62,302 nucleotides of DNA, from positions 1 to 62,302 of the forward strand of contig NZ_JACNMM010000020.1 of NCBI RefSeq assembly GCF_020529025.1, in the 5' to 3' direction. Shown piece after piece: positions 8,627 through 16,691 of this stretch. A program made the position numbers and the translations under genes. This stretch comes from Oceaniglobus trochenteri. GTDB taxonomy: Bacteria > Pseudomonadota > Alphaproteobacteria > Rhodobacterales > Rhodobacteraceae. The stretch's first letter is position 1, and the number at the start of each line of letters is the position of its first letter. The notes under the pieces were generated by a model. That model ran no database searches. It had not been told where the DNA came from and saw only the letters and a list, made by a program, of their open reading frames with translations.

Positions 8627-10498
8627 GTGAGCGACCAACCCGAAACCGTCACCCTGACCGTGGCGCAGGCCATCGTGCGTTACCTGGCCGCCCAATACAT
8701 CGAGATCGACGGGGAGAAGACCCGGCTTTGCGGCGGCGGCTTTGGCATCTTCGGGCACGGCAATGTCACCTGTCTGGGCGAGGCGCTGTACGATCACCGC
8801 GACGTGCTGCCGCTTTATCGGGGTCAGAATGAACAGGGGATGGGGTTCGCCGCCGCGGCCTATGCCAAGTACCACCTGCGCCAGAGGTTCATGTTCTGCA
8901 CCGCCAGCGCCGGGCCGGGCACCGCCAACCTGATGACCGCGGCGGCGCTGGCTCATGCCAACCGGTTGCCGGTGCTGCTGTTGTGCGGCGATACGTTCCT
9001 CACGCGGCTGCCCGACCCGGTGCTGCAACAGCTTGAACATTTCGGCAATCCGGCGCTGGGCCTGAACGACGGGTTCAAGGCGGTATCGCGGTACTGGGAC
9101 CGGATCACCCATCCGGCGCAGGTGGTGCAGACGTTGCCCGCCGCAGTGGCGACCATGCTGGACCCCGCCGATTGCGGGCCGGCCTTCCTGGCGCTGCCCC
9201 AGGATGTGCAGGGGTGGACATGGGATTATCCCGTCGCCTTCTTCGCCGATAAGGTACATCGCATTCGCCGTCAGGCGCCTGATGCGGAAGAGGTGGCGGA
9301 AGCGGCCGCTCTTCTCTCGGGCGCTGCGCGCCCCGCGATCATCGCTGGTGGCGGCGTGCAGTATTCGCGCGCGGTGGCCGAGCTGACCGCTTTTGCCGAA
9401 TCCCGCGGCATTCCGGTGATCGAAACCATCGCCGGGCGCGCCAACCTGGTGAACGATCATCCGCTGAACCTTGGCCCTGTCGGTGTGACCGGATCGGATT
9501 GCGCCAACTGGCTGGCCGAGCGAGCCGATGTGATCCTGTCGGTGGGCAGCCGGTTGCAGGATTTCACCACCGGTTCGTGGACGGCCTTTGCCCATGATGC
9601 GCGCTTCATCTCGCTGAACGCCGCCCGCCATGACGCGGGCAAACACATGTCGCTGCCCGTGGTGGGGGATGCGAAGCTGGGGTTGACGGCGCTGGACGCC
9701 GCCATTGGCGAATACCGCGCGCCCGAAGGCTGGCGGAAGGCCGCGCAGGCCGAACGCGCCAGGTGGGACGATTACGTTGCCGACAACGTGCGCCCGGGCA
9801 ACCGGCCCAATTCCTATGCCCAGGCGATCGGCGTGGTGAACGGGCTGTGTGATCCGGCCGACCGGATCGTGGCGGCCGCCGGGGGCTTGCCCGCCGAGGT
9901 GACGGCCAACTGGCGCACCCTGAAGACCGGCACCGTGGACGTGGAGTTCGGGTTTTCCTGCATGGGATACGAGATCGCCGGGGGCTGGGGCGCGCGGATC
10001 GCGCAGTCCGAGGGCGAGCCGGAGCAGGATACCATCGTCTTCTGTGGCGACGGCAGCTATCTGTTGATGAATTCCGACATCTATTCTTCGGTTCTGACCG
10101 GCAAGAAGCTGATCGTCCTCGTTCTGGACAACGGTGGGTTCGCCGTCATCAACAAGCTGCAGAACAACACCGGCCAGGACAGTTTCAACAACCTGATCGC
10201 CGACACGCCCACCGCCATCAACCCCTTTGCCGTGGATTTCGAATCCCACGCCCGCGCCATGGGGGCCGATGCGGAAACGGTGGCCAACCCCGCCGAACTG
10301 GCCGAGGCGTTCAAACGGGCCAAGGCGGCCGACAAGACAAGCGTGATCGTCATGCAGGTGGACCCCTACGAGGGGTGGACCACGGGCGGCCATGCCTGGT
10401 GGGAGGTGGGCACGCCCCATGTCTCGGACCACGACAGCGTGACCGAGGCGCACAAGGAATCCGAAAGCGCCCGGGTGCGCCAGCGAAAGGGCATCTGA
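8627..10498 (+). CDS. iolD: 3D-(3,5/4)-trihydroxycyclohexane-1,2-dione hydrolase
   Basis: 623 aa ThDP enzyme. The N-terminal catalytic Glu is in NEQGMGFAAAAYAKY (E69). The ThDP/Mg motif starts at GDG (474-476) and continues to an Asn in VLDNGGF. Length and motifs fit IolD, which opens the cyclohexane ring to 5-deoxy-glucuronate in the inositol pathway. The start is GTG with AGGGAG upstream; an ATG five bases before it hits a stop after one more codon. It is first of five rightward genes with essentially no gaps. Confidence 0.93.
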   Translation: MSDQPETVTLTVAQAIVRYLAAQYIEIDGEKTRLCGGGFGIFGHGNVTCLGEALYDHRDVLPLYRGQNEQGMGFAAAAYAKYHLRQRFMFCTASAGPGTANLMTAAALAHANRLPVLLLCGDTFLTRLPDPVLQQLEHFGNPALGLNDGFKAVSRYWDRITHPAQVVQTLPAAVATMLDPADCGPAFLALPQDVQGWTWDYPVAFFADKVHRIRRQAPDAEEVAEAAALLSGAARPAIIAGGGVQYSRAVAELTAFAESRGIPVIETIAGRANLVNDHPLNLGPVGVTGSDCANWLAERADVILSVGSRLQDFTTGSWTAFAHDARFISLNAARHDAGKHMSLPVVGDAKLGLTALDAAIGEYRAPEGWRKAAQAERARWDDYVADNVRPGNRPNSYAQAIGVVNGLCDPADRIVAAAGGLPAEVTANWRTLKTGTVDVEFGFSCMGYEIAGGWGARIAQSEGEPEQDTIVFCGDGSYLLMNSDIYSSVLTGKKLIVLVLDNGGFAVINKLQNNTGQDSFNNLIADTPTAINPFAVDFESHARAMGADAETVANPAELAEAFKRAKAADKTSVIVMQVDPYEGWTTGGHAWWEVGTPHVSDHDSVTEAHKESESARVRQRKGI

Positions 10499-11338
10499 AT
10501 GAAACGGTTTACCGCTGAAACAGCCGATCCCGCGATCATCGTCGACGAATTGCTGCATGGCGACGGTGCCGTCCTGATTTCCGGGCTGTTCACCCCCGAT
10601 CAGATCGCCGAGGCCCGCGCGATCATCATGGAGCATTCCGAGCGCGAGGCCGAGAAGGTGACCCATTTCCAGGGCGCCGCCCGCGAAGAGGGCAAGCTGA
10701 ACCTGCAACGCCGGGTCTGGAACCTGTTGGCCAAGGGCGATGTCTTTGCCCAGATGGCCACCCAGCCCACGATCATGGCGATCCTGCGCCGGTTCCTCGG
10801 GACCGAGTTCATCATGGGCAGTATCGCGGCCAACCGCATCCTGCCCGGTGGCCCGGGGCAAGAGCCGCACGTCGATTACCCATACTGGGATTTCCACAAG
10901 CCCGACACGCACCCCATCGGCCTGAATGCCAGCTTTCCGATGAACGCGCAGGTGTCGGTGATCCTTGATCCCTTTACCGAGGAAAGCGGCGCGACGGCCT
11001 ATGTGCCGGGTTCGCAAAAGGAACTGCGCTATCCCACCGAGGACGACGATTTTCACGGGCAGGCGCAGCGGATGCTGGGCGAACCTGGTGATGTGGCGCT
11101 GTTCTTTGGCGTGGCCTGGCATTGCGCCATGCCCAACCGGTCGGATCATGACCGCTCGGCCGTTCTCATCAACTATCTGCCGAAGTGGGTGAAACCGCTT
11201 GAGGACATGCGCGGCGCGCTGCCCGATGAATTCCTCGACGCGGCCAGCCCGGAATTGCGACAGCTCATGGGCTTCGATTACCGCTATCCCGAGGTGCTGG
11301 ATTCCGCGCGCCCCGAAAACGCGGCGGGCCGGGTATGA
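10499..11338 (+). CDS. Phytanoyl-CoA dioxygenase (PhyH) family Fe(II)/2-oxoglutarate oxygenase
   Basis: 279 aa. The iron-binding facial triad is visible: His124-x-Asp126 in EPHVDYPYWDF and His208 in AWHCAMPNR, with Arg219 (HDRSAVL) as the probable 2-oxoglutarate anchor. PhyH members hydroxylate or demethylate small molecules in the cytoplasm. The ATG directly abuts the iolD stop and its own stop overlaps the iolC start (ATGA), so it is firmly inside the inositol operon, where no oxygenase is part of the standard pathway. It might act on a substituted inositol such as an O-methyl ether; this is inference. Confidence 0.87.
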   Translation: MKRFTAETADPAIIVDELLHGDGAVLISGLFTPDQIAEARAIIMEHSEREAEKVTHFQGAAREEGKLNLQRRVWNLLAKGDVFAQMATQPTIMAILRRFLGTEFIMGSIAANRILPGGPGQEPHVDYPYWDFHKPDTHPIGLNASFPMNAQVSVILDPFTEESGATAYVPGSQKELRYPTEDDDFHGQAQRMLGEPGDVALFFGVAWHCAMPNRSDHDRSAVLINYLPKWVKPLEDMRGALPDEFLDAASPELRQLMGFDYRYPEVLDSARPENAAGRV

Positions 11339-12312
11339 CGGTGCTTGACGGAATCCGGCAGAACAATTTCCTGGTGATCGGGCGGGCGGGGATGGATTTC
11401 TTCCCCGATCCCCCCGGCACCCGCACCGAGGATGGCGTGACCTTCAAGGCGGGCCTCGGGGGCAGTTCGGCCAATATCGCCGCCGGAATCTGCAAGTTCG
11501 GCGGCAAGGCGGCGCTCGTCACGCGGGTCAGCGACGATTCCATCGGGCGCTATTGCGTGAACCAGTTGCACCACTACGGCGTCGATACCACCCATGTGAA
11601 ACCCGTGGGCGGGGAATACCGTAATTCGCTGGCCGTCTATGAAAGCCGGGTCGAGGATCACCAGACGGTGATCTACCGCAACGGGGCCGCCGATTTCCAG
11701 ATGGACAGGGGCGATGTCGAGGCGGTGGATTACACCGCCTATGGCGCGCTGATCACGGCGGGCACGGTCTTTGCCGCCGAACCCTCGCGCGGCGCGGCCT
11801 TTCATGCCTTCGATCTGGCCCGAAAGGCGGGGCTGCCCATCATCTTCGATGTCGACTACCGCCCCTATTCCTGGCCCTCGCCGCAAGTGGCCGAAGAGGT
11901 GCTGAGCCGCGCCGGCGCGCTGGCCGACGTGATCGTCGGCAATGACGAGGAATTCGGTTTCATGGCCGGGGGCATCGAAAAGGGGCTGAAGAAGGCCCGC
12001 GATCTGGCCGCCAGCACGGCAGGCATCGTGATCTACAAGATGGGCGAGAAGGGCGCGATCACCCTTTCCGGCGGCGAGGAGATCCGCACCGGCATCTATC
12101 CCGTCACCGCCCTGAAACCCACCGGCGCGGGCGACAGCTTCATGGCCGGGCTGATGGCGGCGCTGGCCGCGGGCGAAGACCTGCGCGCCGCTGTGCTGCG
12201 CGGATCGGCCTGCGCGGCCATCACCGTATCGCGCCCCGGCTGCGCCCCCGCCATGCCCGACCCGGCCGAACTGAACGCCTTCCTGGGCCGCCATCCCGGC
12301 CCCAACGCATAA
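11335..12312 (+). CDS. iolC: 5-dehydro-2-deoxygluconokinase
   Basis: 325 aa PfkB-family sugar kinase. The N-terminal glycine motif is GLGGSSANIA (about 40-49), and the ATP/anion-hole motif is PTGAGDSFMAG at about 262-272 with catalytic base Asp267. In the inositol pathway IolC phosphorylates 5-dehydro-2-deoxygluconate made by IolB. The start overlaps the PhyH stop as ATGA, giving translational coupling. Flanking iolD and iolB make the assignment firm over other ribokinase-like sugars. Confidence 0.91.
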   Translation: MTVLDGIRQNNFLVIGRAGMDFFPDPPGTRTEDGVTFKAGLGGSSANIAAGICKFGGKAALVTRVSDDSIGRYCVNQLHHYGVDTTHVKPVGGEYRNSLAVYESRVEDHQTVIYRNGAADFQMDRGDVEAVDYTAYGALITAGTVFAAEPSRGAAFHAFDLARKAGLPIIFDVDYRPYSWPSPQVAEEVLSRAGALADVIVGNDEEFGFMAGGIEKGLKKARDLAASTAGIVIYKMGEKGAITLSGGEEIRTGIYPVTALKPTGAGDSFMAGLMAALAAGEDLRAAVLRGSACAAITVSRPGCAPAMPDPAELNAFLGRHPGPNA

Positions 12313-12324
12313 GGAACAAGACCC

Positions 12325-13179
12325 ATGCACATTGCCCCCTTCGACAACCAGAACAAGCCCATCGTCGATGTGAACGACAGTTGCGTGCCGTTGAACTATT
12401 TCAACATCGTCAAGCTGACGAAGGGGCAGGCCTTCGAATATGCCGTGCCCGGATATGAAACCTGCATCGTGCCCGCCACCGGCACGGTGGATGTCGAAAT
12501 CGAGGGGTTCAAGGTCGGCGGGCTGGGCAATCGCACCACCGATGTCTGGGACGGAGAGCCCGAGGGCGTCTATGTGCCCACCGGGGCGAAGGCCACCATG
12601 GTCTGCACCACCGACGCGGCCGAGGTTTTCGTGGCCGGGGCGAAATACGACAAGGTGCTTTACCCCTTCGCGGTGCGCAGCGACGAACTCGACCTGGTGC
12701 AATACGGCAGCGACGACACCAAGACCCATCGCAAGATCAAGCACATTCTGGGCAACAAGCACCATGACCGTGTGGGCCGCCTGCTGGTGAGCGAGCTGTT
12801 CACCGTCGGGCAGGGCGGCTGGTCGGGTTTTCCAAGCCACAAGCATGACACCGACCGGCGCGATGGCGACGAAGTGATCGAGACGCGCCACGACGAAACC
12901 TACAACTTCCGCTTCCGGCCCAACCACGGCAGCGGCGTGCAGATGCTGCAACGCGAAGACGGCAAGTCGGGCGATGCCTATCACCTGGTGGATGGTTCGA
13001 CCATCTGCCTCGATTCCGGCTATCACCCCTGCGCCGTTCTGCCGGGGTACGAGATGTATTATTTCACCATCCTCGGCGGGCTGTCCCAGCGCAGCCTGGT
13101 GCAGTATTTCCAACCCTCCCATGCCGATCAGCTGGAAACGATCCCCGGCATCAAGGACATGATCGCAAAGTTCAAATGA
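12325..13179 (+). CDS. iolB: 5-deoxy-glucuronate isomerase
   Basis: 284 aa bicupin, the family length. Conserved metal-site stretches are GNKHHDR and SGFPSHKHD, with Glu in VIETRHDETYNFRF. IolB isomerises 5-deoxy-D-glucuronate to 5-dehydro-2-deoxygluconate, the IolC substrate. A GGAAC ribosome site precedes the ATG. The stop overlaps the aldolase start (ATGA), keeping the pathway genes coupled. Confidence 0.93.
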   Translation: MHIAPFDNQNKPIVDVNDSCVPLNYFNIVKLTKGQAFEYAVPGYETCIVPATGTVDVEIEGFKVGGLGNRTTDVWDGEPEGVYVPTGAKATMVCTTDAAEVFVAGAKYDKVLYPFAVRSDELDLVQYGSDDTKTHRKIKHILGNKHHDRVGRLLVSELFTVGQGGWSGFPSHKHDTDRRDGDEVIETRHDETYNFRFRPNHGSGVQMLQREDGKSGDAYHLVDGSTICLDSGYHPCAVLPGYEMYYFTILGGLSQRSLVQYFQPSHADQLETIPGIKDMIAKFK

Positions 13180-14018
13180 CACTGGCCACGCTTTCCGATG
13201 TCCTGCAACCGGCCCTGCGCGGCAACTACGCCGTGGGTGGCCTTGTCACCCTGGGGTGGGAGGACATGCGCGCCTTCACCATGGCCGCCGAATCGCTTGG
13301 GGCGCCGGTGATCCTGCAGGCCGGGCCGTCGTGCCGGGCGCATACGCCGCTGCCGGTGCTGGGGGCGATGTTCCGCCACCTGGCCGAAAGCGTGTCGGTG
13401 CCCGTCGTGGCCCATCTCGATCATGGCTATACCTACGAGGATTGCCAGCAGGCCCTTGATGCGGGCTTTACCTCGCTCATGTTCGACGGATCGCGCAGGC
13501 CGCTGGCGCAGAACATCGACGAAACGGTGCGGATCGCGGAAATGGCTCATGGTGCGGGCATTTCCTGCGAGGGCGAAATCGGTTTTGTCGGCTATTCCGG
13601 CGGCGAAGGGTCCGCCGGCACCGACCCGGACGAAGCCGCGCGCTTTGCCCGCGAAACAGGGGTGGATGCCATGGCCATCTCTGTCGGCAACGTGCATCTG
13701 CAGCAGGAGAGGGAAGGTGGCCTGGATGAGGCGCGCATCCGCGCCATCGAGGCGGTCACCGATGTGCCGCTGGTGATCCACGGCGGCTCGGGCGTGCCGC
13801 TAGCGCAGCGCCGGGCACTGGCCACCGGCAGCAAGGTCTGCAAGTTCAACATCGGGACCGAGCTGCGCATGGCCTTCGGGGCCGCGCTGCGCGCCGCCGT
13901 CAACGCCGATCAGGCGCGTTTCGACCGGGTGCAGATCCTGCAAGACACTCACGAATCCCTTTTCACGGCGGCCTGCCAGGTGATCTCGGCCTTTGGCGCG
14001 CCGGATCTGCGGCGGTGA
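13176..14018 (+). CDS. Class II ketose-bisphosphate aldolase (IolJ-like)
   Basis: 280 aa. Zinc/catalytic residues are recognisable: Asp82-His83 in AHLDHGY, Glu134 in CEGEIG, His174 in VGNVHL, His202 in IHGGSGVP. As the last gene of the iol operon it most likely cleaves 6-phospho-5-dehydro-2-deoxygluconate into dihydroxyacetone phosphate and malonate semialdehyde, the job of IolJ. A fructose- or tagatose-bisphosphate aldolase is the alternative, but position favours IolJ. The malonate-semialdehyde dehydrogenase (iolA) is not in this window. Confidence 0.85.
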   Translation: MTLATLSDVLQPALRGNYAVGGLVTLGWEDMRAFTMAAESLGAPVILQAGPSCRAHTPLPVLGAMFRHLAESVSVPVVAHLDHGYTYEDCQQALDAGFTSLMFDGSRRPLAQNIDETVRIAEMAHGAGISCEGEIGFVGYSGGEGSAGTDPDEAARFARETGVDAMAISVGNVHLQQEREGGLDEARIRAIEAVTDVPLVIHGGSGVPLAQRRALATGSKVCKFNIGTELRMAFGAALRAAVNADQARFDRVQILQDTHESLFTAACQVISAFGAPDLRR

Positions 14019-14140
14019 ACCGCGCCTTTTTGCCGGGTTGCAAACTGTCGCGGCACCCTCCATTGAGATTTGTGGTCCGCGATGCTATGTTCCTGCCATG
14101 CCCTGCGCCGGGGCCCGACGGCGTGCTTTGAAGGAGGACA

Positions 14141-14200
14141 ATGATCTGTCCCTGTCTCAAGATGCAGCCTCGCTTGTGGCTGCCCCGGCCCGACGCATGA
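14141..14200 (+). CDS. Putative 19-aa leader ORF overlapping rsfS
   Basis: A near-consensus AAGGAGG (14131-14137) sits 3 nt before an ATG that opens the frame MICPCLKMQPRLWLPRPDA. It ends in TGA at 14198-14200, overlapping the ATGA start of rsfS at 14197. The strongest ribosome site in the region therefore serves this short ORF rather than rsfS directly, suggesting translational coupling. Alternatively the same site serves an in-frame CTG at 14146 (8-nt spacing) that would extend RsfS by 17 residues. Confidence 0.45.
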   Translation: MICPCLKMQPRLWLPRPDA

Positions 14201-14568
14201 CTGCCGAAGGTTCCACGCTGACCTCCGAGCAGCTTCTTTCCGAGATTCTGAAATCCCTGGACGACGACAAGGCCGAGGATGTGGTCACCGTCGATCTGCG
14301 CGGCAAGTCCGAAATGGGTGACTACATGGTCATCTGTTCGGGTCGTTCGTCGCGTCAGGTCATGTCGATCGCCCAGAACCTGACCGATCACCTCAAGCAG
14401 GACCATGACCGCCTGTGCAAGGTCGAAGGCAAGGATGCCGGCGACTGGGTGCTGATCGACACGGGCGATGTCATCGTCCACGTCTTCCGCCCCGAAGTGC
14501 GCGAATTCTACCAGCTTGAGAAGATGTGGCTGAACCCCGGTCAGCAGCAGGGTCAGGCTCCGGCCTGA
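14197..14568 (+). CDS. rsfS: Ribosome silencing factor RsfS
   Basis: 123 aa from the ATG at 14197. Typical RsfS (Iojap) features are KAEDVVTVDLRGKSEMGDYM, CSGRSSRQVMSIA and GDWVLIDTGDVIVHVF. RsfS binds ribosomal protein L14 and blocks subunit joining during starvation. The frame is open upstream to 13993, overlapping the aldolase gene, but that part is not RsfS-like. Start choice is uncertain because the best ribosome site belongs to the overlapping leader ORF. rlmH follows 12 bp later, the usual order. Confidence 0.9.
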   Translation: MTAEGSTLTSEQLLSEILKSLDDDKAEDVVTVDLRGKSEMGDYMVICSGRSSRQVMSIAQNLTDHLKQDHDRLCKVEGKDAGDWVLIDTGDVIVHVFRPEVREFYQLEKMWLNPGQQQGQAPA

Positions 14569-14580
14569 TCGTCTTTCGCC

Positions 14581-15051
14581 GTGCGTGTGCATATCTGCGC
14601 CGTGGGCCGCCTGCGCAGCGGCCCCGAGCGTGCGCTGGTTGATGACTACCTCACCAGGTTCGACCGGACAGGCCGCGCCCTTGCCCTTGGCCCCGCCACC
14701 ATGGCCGAAGTCGAGGACAAGAAGGGTGGCGGCATGGCAGCCGAGGCCGCCCTTCTGGCCCGTGCAGTTCCCACCGGCGCGCTGATCTGCGTTCTGGATG
14801 AACGGGGGCGGCGGTTTTCCTCACCCGAATTCGCCGATCAACTGGCCACCTGGCGCGACCAGGGGCGCAGCGATCTGGCCTTCGTCATCGGCGGCGCCGA
14901 CGGCCTCGCGCCCGATTTCCGCGCCGGTGCGGATGCGGCGCTGTCCTTTGGCGCCATGGTCTGGCCGCATATGCTGGTAAGGGTGATGCTGGCCGAACAG
15001 CTTTACCGCGCCGCCTCGATCCTGTCGAACGGGCCCTACCACCGGGCGTGA
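14581..15051 (+). CDS. rlmH: 23S rRNA (pseudouridine1915-N3)-methyltransferase
   Basis: 156 aa SPOUT methyltransferase with a GTG start. The SAM-binding knot is seen in FVIGGADGLAPDF and the C-terminal signature in LAEQLYRAASI followed by GPYHRA. RlmH methylates pseudouridine 1915 in helix 69 of 23S rRNA on assembled 70S ribosomes. It follows rsfS by 12 bp, a conserved pairing in bacteria, which also supports the GTG start. Confidence 0.92.
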   Translation: MRVHICAVGRLRSGPERALVDDYLTRFDRTGRALALGPATMAEVEDKKGGGMAAEAALLARAVPTGALICVLDERGRRFSSPEFADQLATWRDQGRSDLAFVIGGADGLAPDFRAGADAALSFGAMVWPHMLVRVMLAEQLYRAASILSNGPYHRA

Positions 15052-15173
15052 TGCACCACGCGCCCCTCTTTCTTGCCAAAAATACTCAAATCCTGCCCTC
15101 ACCACCCCGCGCGGCCGGTTCCGGTCGGGCGCGGATCGCGCTATCACTGCGGCAAACCAGATGAGGCGTTGAA
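15052..15173. other. Intergenic region between rlmH and gpmI
   Basis: 122 bp without a gene. It contains TTTCTTGCCAAAAATACTC (15069-15087). No clear hairpin or sigma70 promoter is obvious; promoter activity for gpmI is presumed. Confidence 0.4.
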
Positions 15174-16691
15174 ATGACCATTCCCAAACCTGTCGTGCTG
15201 TGCATTCTCGATGGCTGGGGCCTCAACCCCGATAGATCGGCCAACGCCCCGGCCCTGGCCGATACCCCCACCTTCGACCGCATCATGGCGCGCTGTCCCA
15301 ATGCAACCCTTGTCACCTTCGGCCCCGATGTGGGGCTGCCGAAGGGGCAGATGGGCAATTCCGAAGTGGGTCATACCAACATCGGCGCGGGCCGCGTGGT
15401 GGCGATGGACCTTGGCCAGATCGACCTGGCCATCGAGGACGGCAGCTATGGCGACAAGGCGCCGTTGCAGGATTTCATCGCCACGCTGAAGGATACTGGT
15501 GGCACCGCGCATCTGCTGGCGGTGGTGTCGGATGGTGGCGTGCATGGGCATATCGCGCATCTGATCCAGACGGCCCGGTTGATAGAACTGCAAGGCGTTC
15601 CCGTCCTGATCCACGCCATCACCGATGGGCGCGACGTAGCGCCCGTATCGGCGGGCAATTTCATCGACATGGTCCAGGAACATTCGCCCGACACCACCAT
15701 CGCGACTGTTACGGGGCGCTACTTCGCCATGGACCGCGACAACAGGTGGGAGCGGGTGGAGCAGGCCTATCGCGCCATCGTGCAGGGGCAGGGCGCCGGT
15801 GCCGACACCGCGCATGACGCGCTGCAACAGGCCTATGACGCGCAGAAAACCGATGAATTCATCCCCGCCACCGTGATCGGTGGCTATGCAGGGATGCAGG
15901 ACGGTGACGGCGTGTTCTGCCTGAACTTCCGCGCCGACCGCGCGCGCGAGATTCTGGCCGCCATCGGGTTCGACACCTTCGACGGGTTCGACCGGGGCCC
16001 GCGCCCCGAACTGGCGGCACGGTTGGGTATGGTCGATTACTCCGAGGCCCACAACGAATTCTGGACCGCCGTTTTCCCCAAGCAGGTGCTGGTCAACACC
16101 CTGGGCGAATGGGTGGCGAAACACGACAAGACCCAGTTCCGCCTGGCCGAAACCGAGAAATACCCCCATGTGACCTTCTTCCTGAATGGCGGGCGCGAAA
16201 CCCCGCAAGAGGGCGAAGACCGCGCGATGCCGAAATCGCCCAAGGTGGCGACCTATGACATGCAGCCGGAAATGTCGTCGGGCGAGGTGACGGACCGTTT
16301 CGTAGAGGCGATCGAAAAGGGATACGACCTGATCGTCTGCAACTATGCCAACCCCGACATGGTGGGCCATACCGGCGATCTCGAGGCTGCGAAGGCGGCC
16401 TGCGCCGCCGTGGACAGCGGCCTTGGCCGGGTGGTGGCGGCGCTGGAAAAAGCCGGGGGCGCGATGATCCTCACCGCCGATCACGGCAATTGCGAAACCA
16501 TGATCGACCCGGAAACCGGCGGCCCGCACACCAGCCACACCACCAACCTTGTTCCCGTCGCGCTGTTCGGCGGGCCCGAAGGCGTGGCGCTGCGCGATGG
16601 GCGGCTGGCCGATCTGGCGCCGACGCTGCTGGACCTGATGGGGCTGGACCTGCCGAAGGAAATGACCGGAAAGACCCTGATTCAGCGATGA
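15174..16691 (+). CDS. gpmI: 2,3-bisphosphoglycerate-independent phosphoglycerate mutase
   Basis: 505 aa, standard iPGM length. Alkaline-phosphatase-fold metal ligands are seen at Asp13 (CILDGWG) and the phospho-serine nucleophile Ser63 in GNSEVGHTNIGAGR, with later ligands in NYANPDMVGHTG and TADHGNCE. It interconverts 3- and 2-phosphoglycerate in glycolysis/gluconeogenesis. Its stop overlaps the ATG of the EnvC-like gene (ATGA), so the two are coupled. Confidence 0.95.
   Translation: MTIPKPVVLCILDGWGLNPDRSANAPALADTPTFDRIMARCPNATLVTFGPDVGLPKGQMGNSEVGHTNIGAGRVVAMDLGQIDLAIEDGSYGDKAPLQDFIATLKDTGGTAHLLAVVSDGGVHGHIAHLIQTARLIELQGVPVLIHAITDGRDVAPVSAGNFIDMVQEHSPDTTIATVTGRYFAMDRDNRWERVEQAYRAIVQGQGAGADTAHDALQQAYDAQKTDEFIPATVIGGYAGMQDGDGVFCLNFRADRAREILAAIGFDTFDGFDRGPRPELAARLGMVDYSEAHNEFWTAVFPKQVLVNTLGEWVAKHDKTQFRLAETEKYPHVTFFLNGGRETPQEGEDRAMPKSPKVATYDMQPEMSSGEVTDRFVEAIEKGYDLIVCNYANPDMVGHTGDLEAAKAACAAVDSGLGRVVAALEKAGGAMILTADHGNCETMIDPETGGPHTSHTTNLVPVALFGGPEGVALRDGRLADLAPTLLDLMGLDLPKEMTGKTLIQR

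Noticed and set aside
8937-8950. GCCAACCGGTTGCC inside iolD as a second operator
   Set aside because: Only partly symmetric with the 16-mer and explained by the codons for A-N-R-L-P.
8345-11149. Very long open frame antisense to iolD and neighbours
   Set aside because: Caused by GC-rich codon bias; His/Gly/Arg-rich product without domains, and iolD/PhyH motifs are unambiguous on the other strand.
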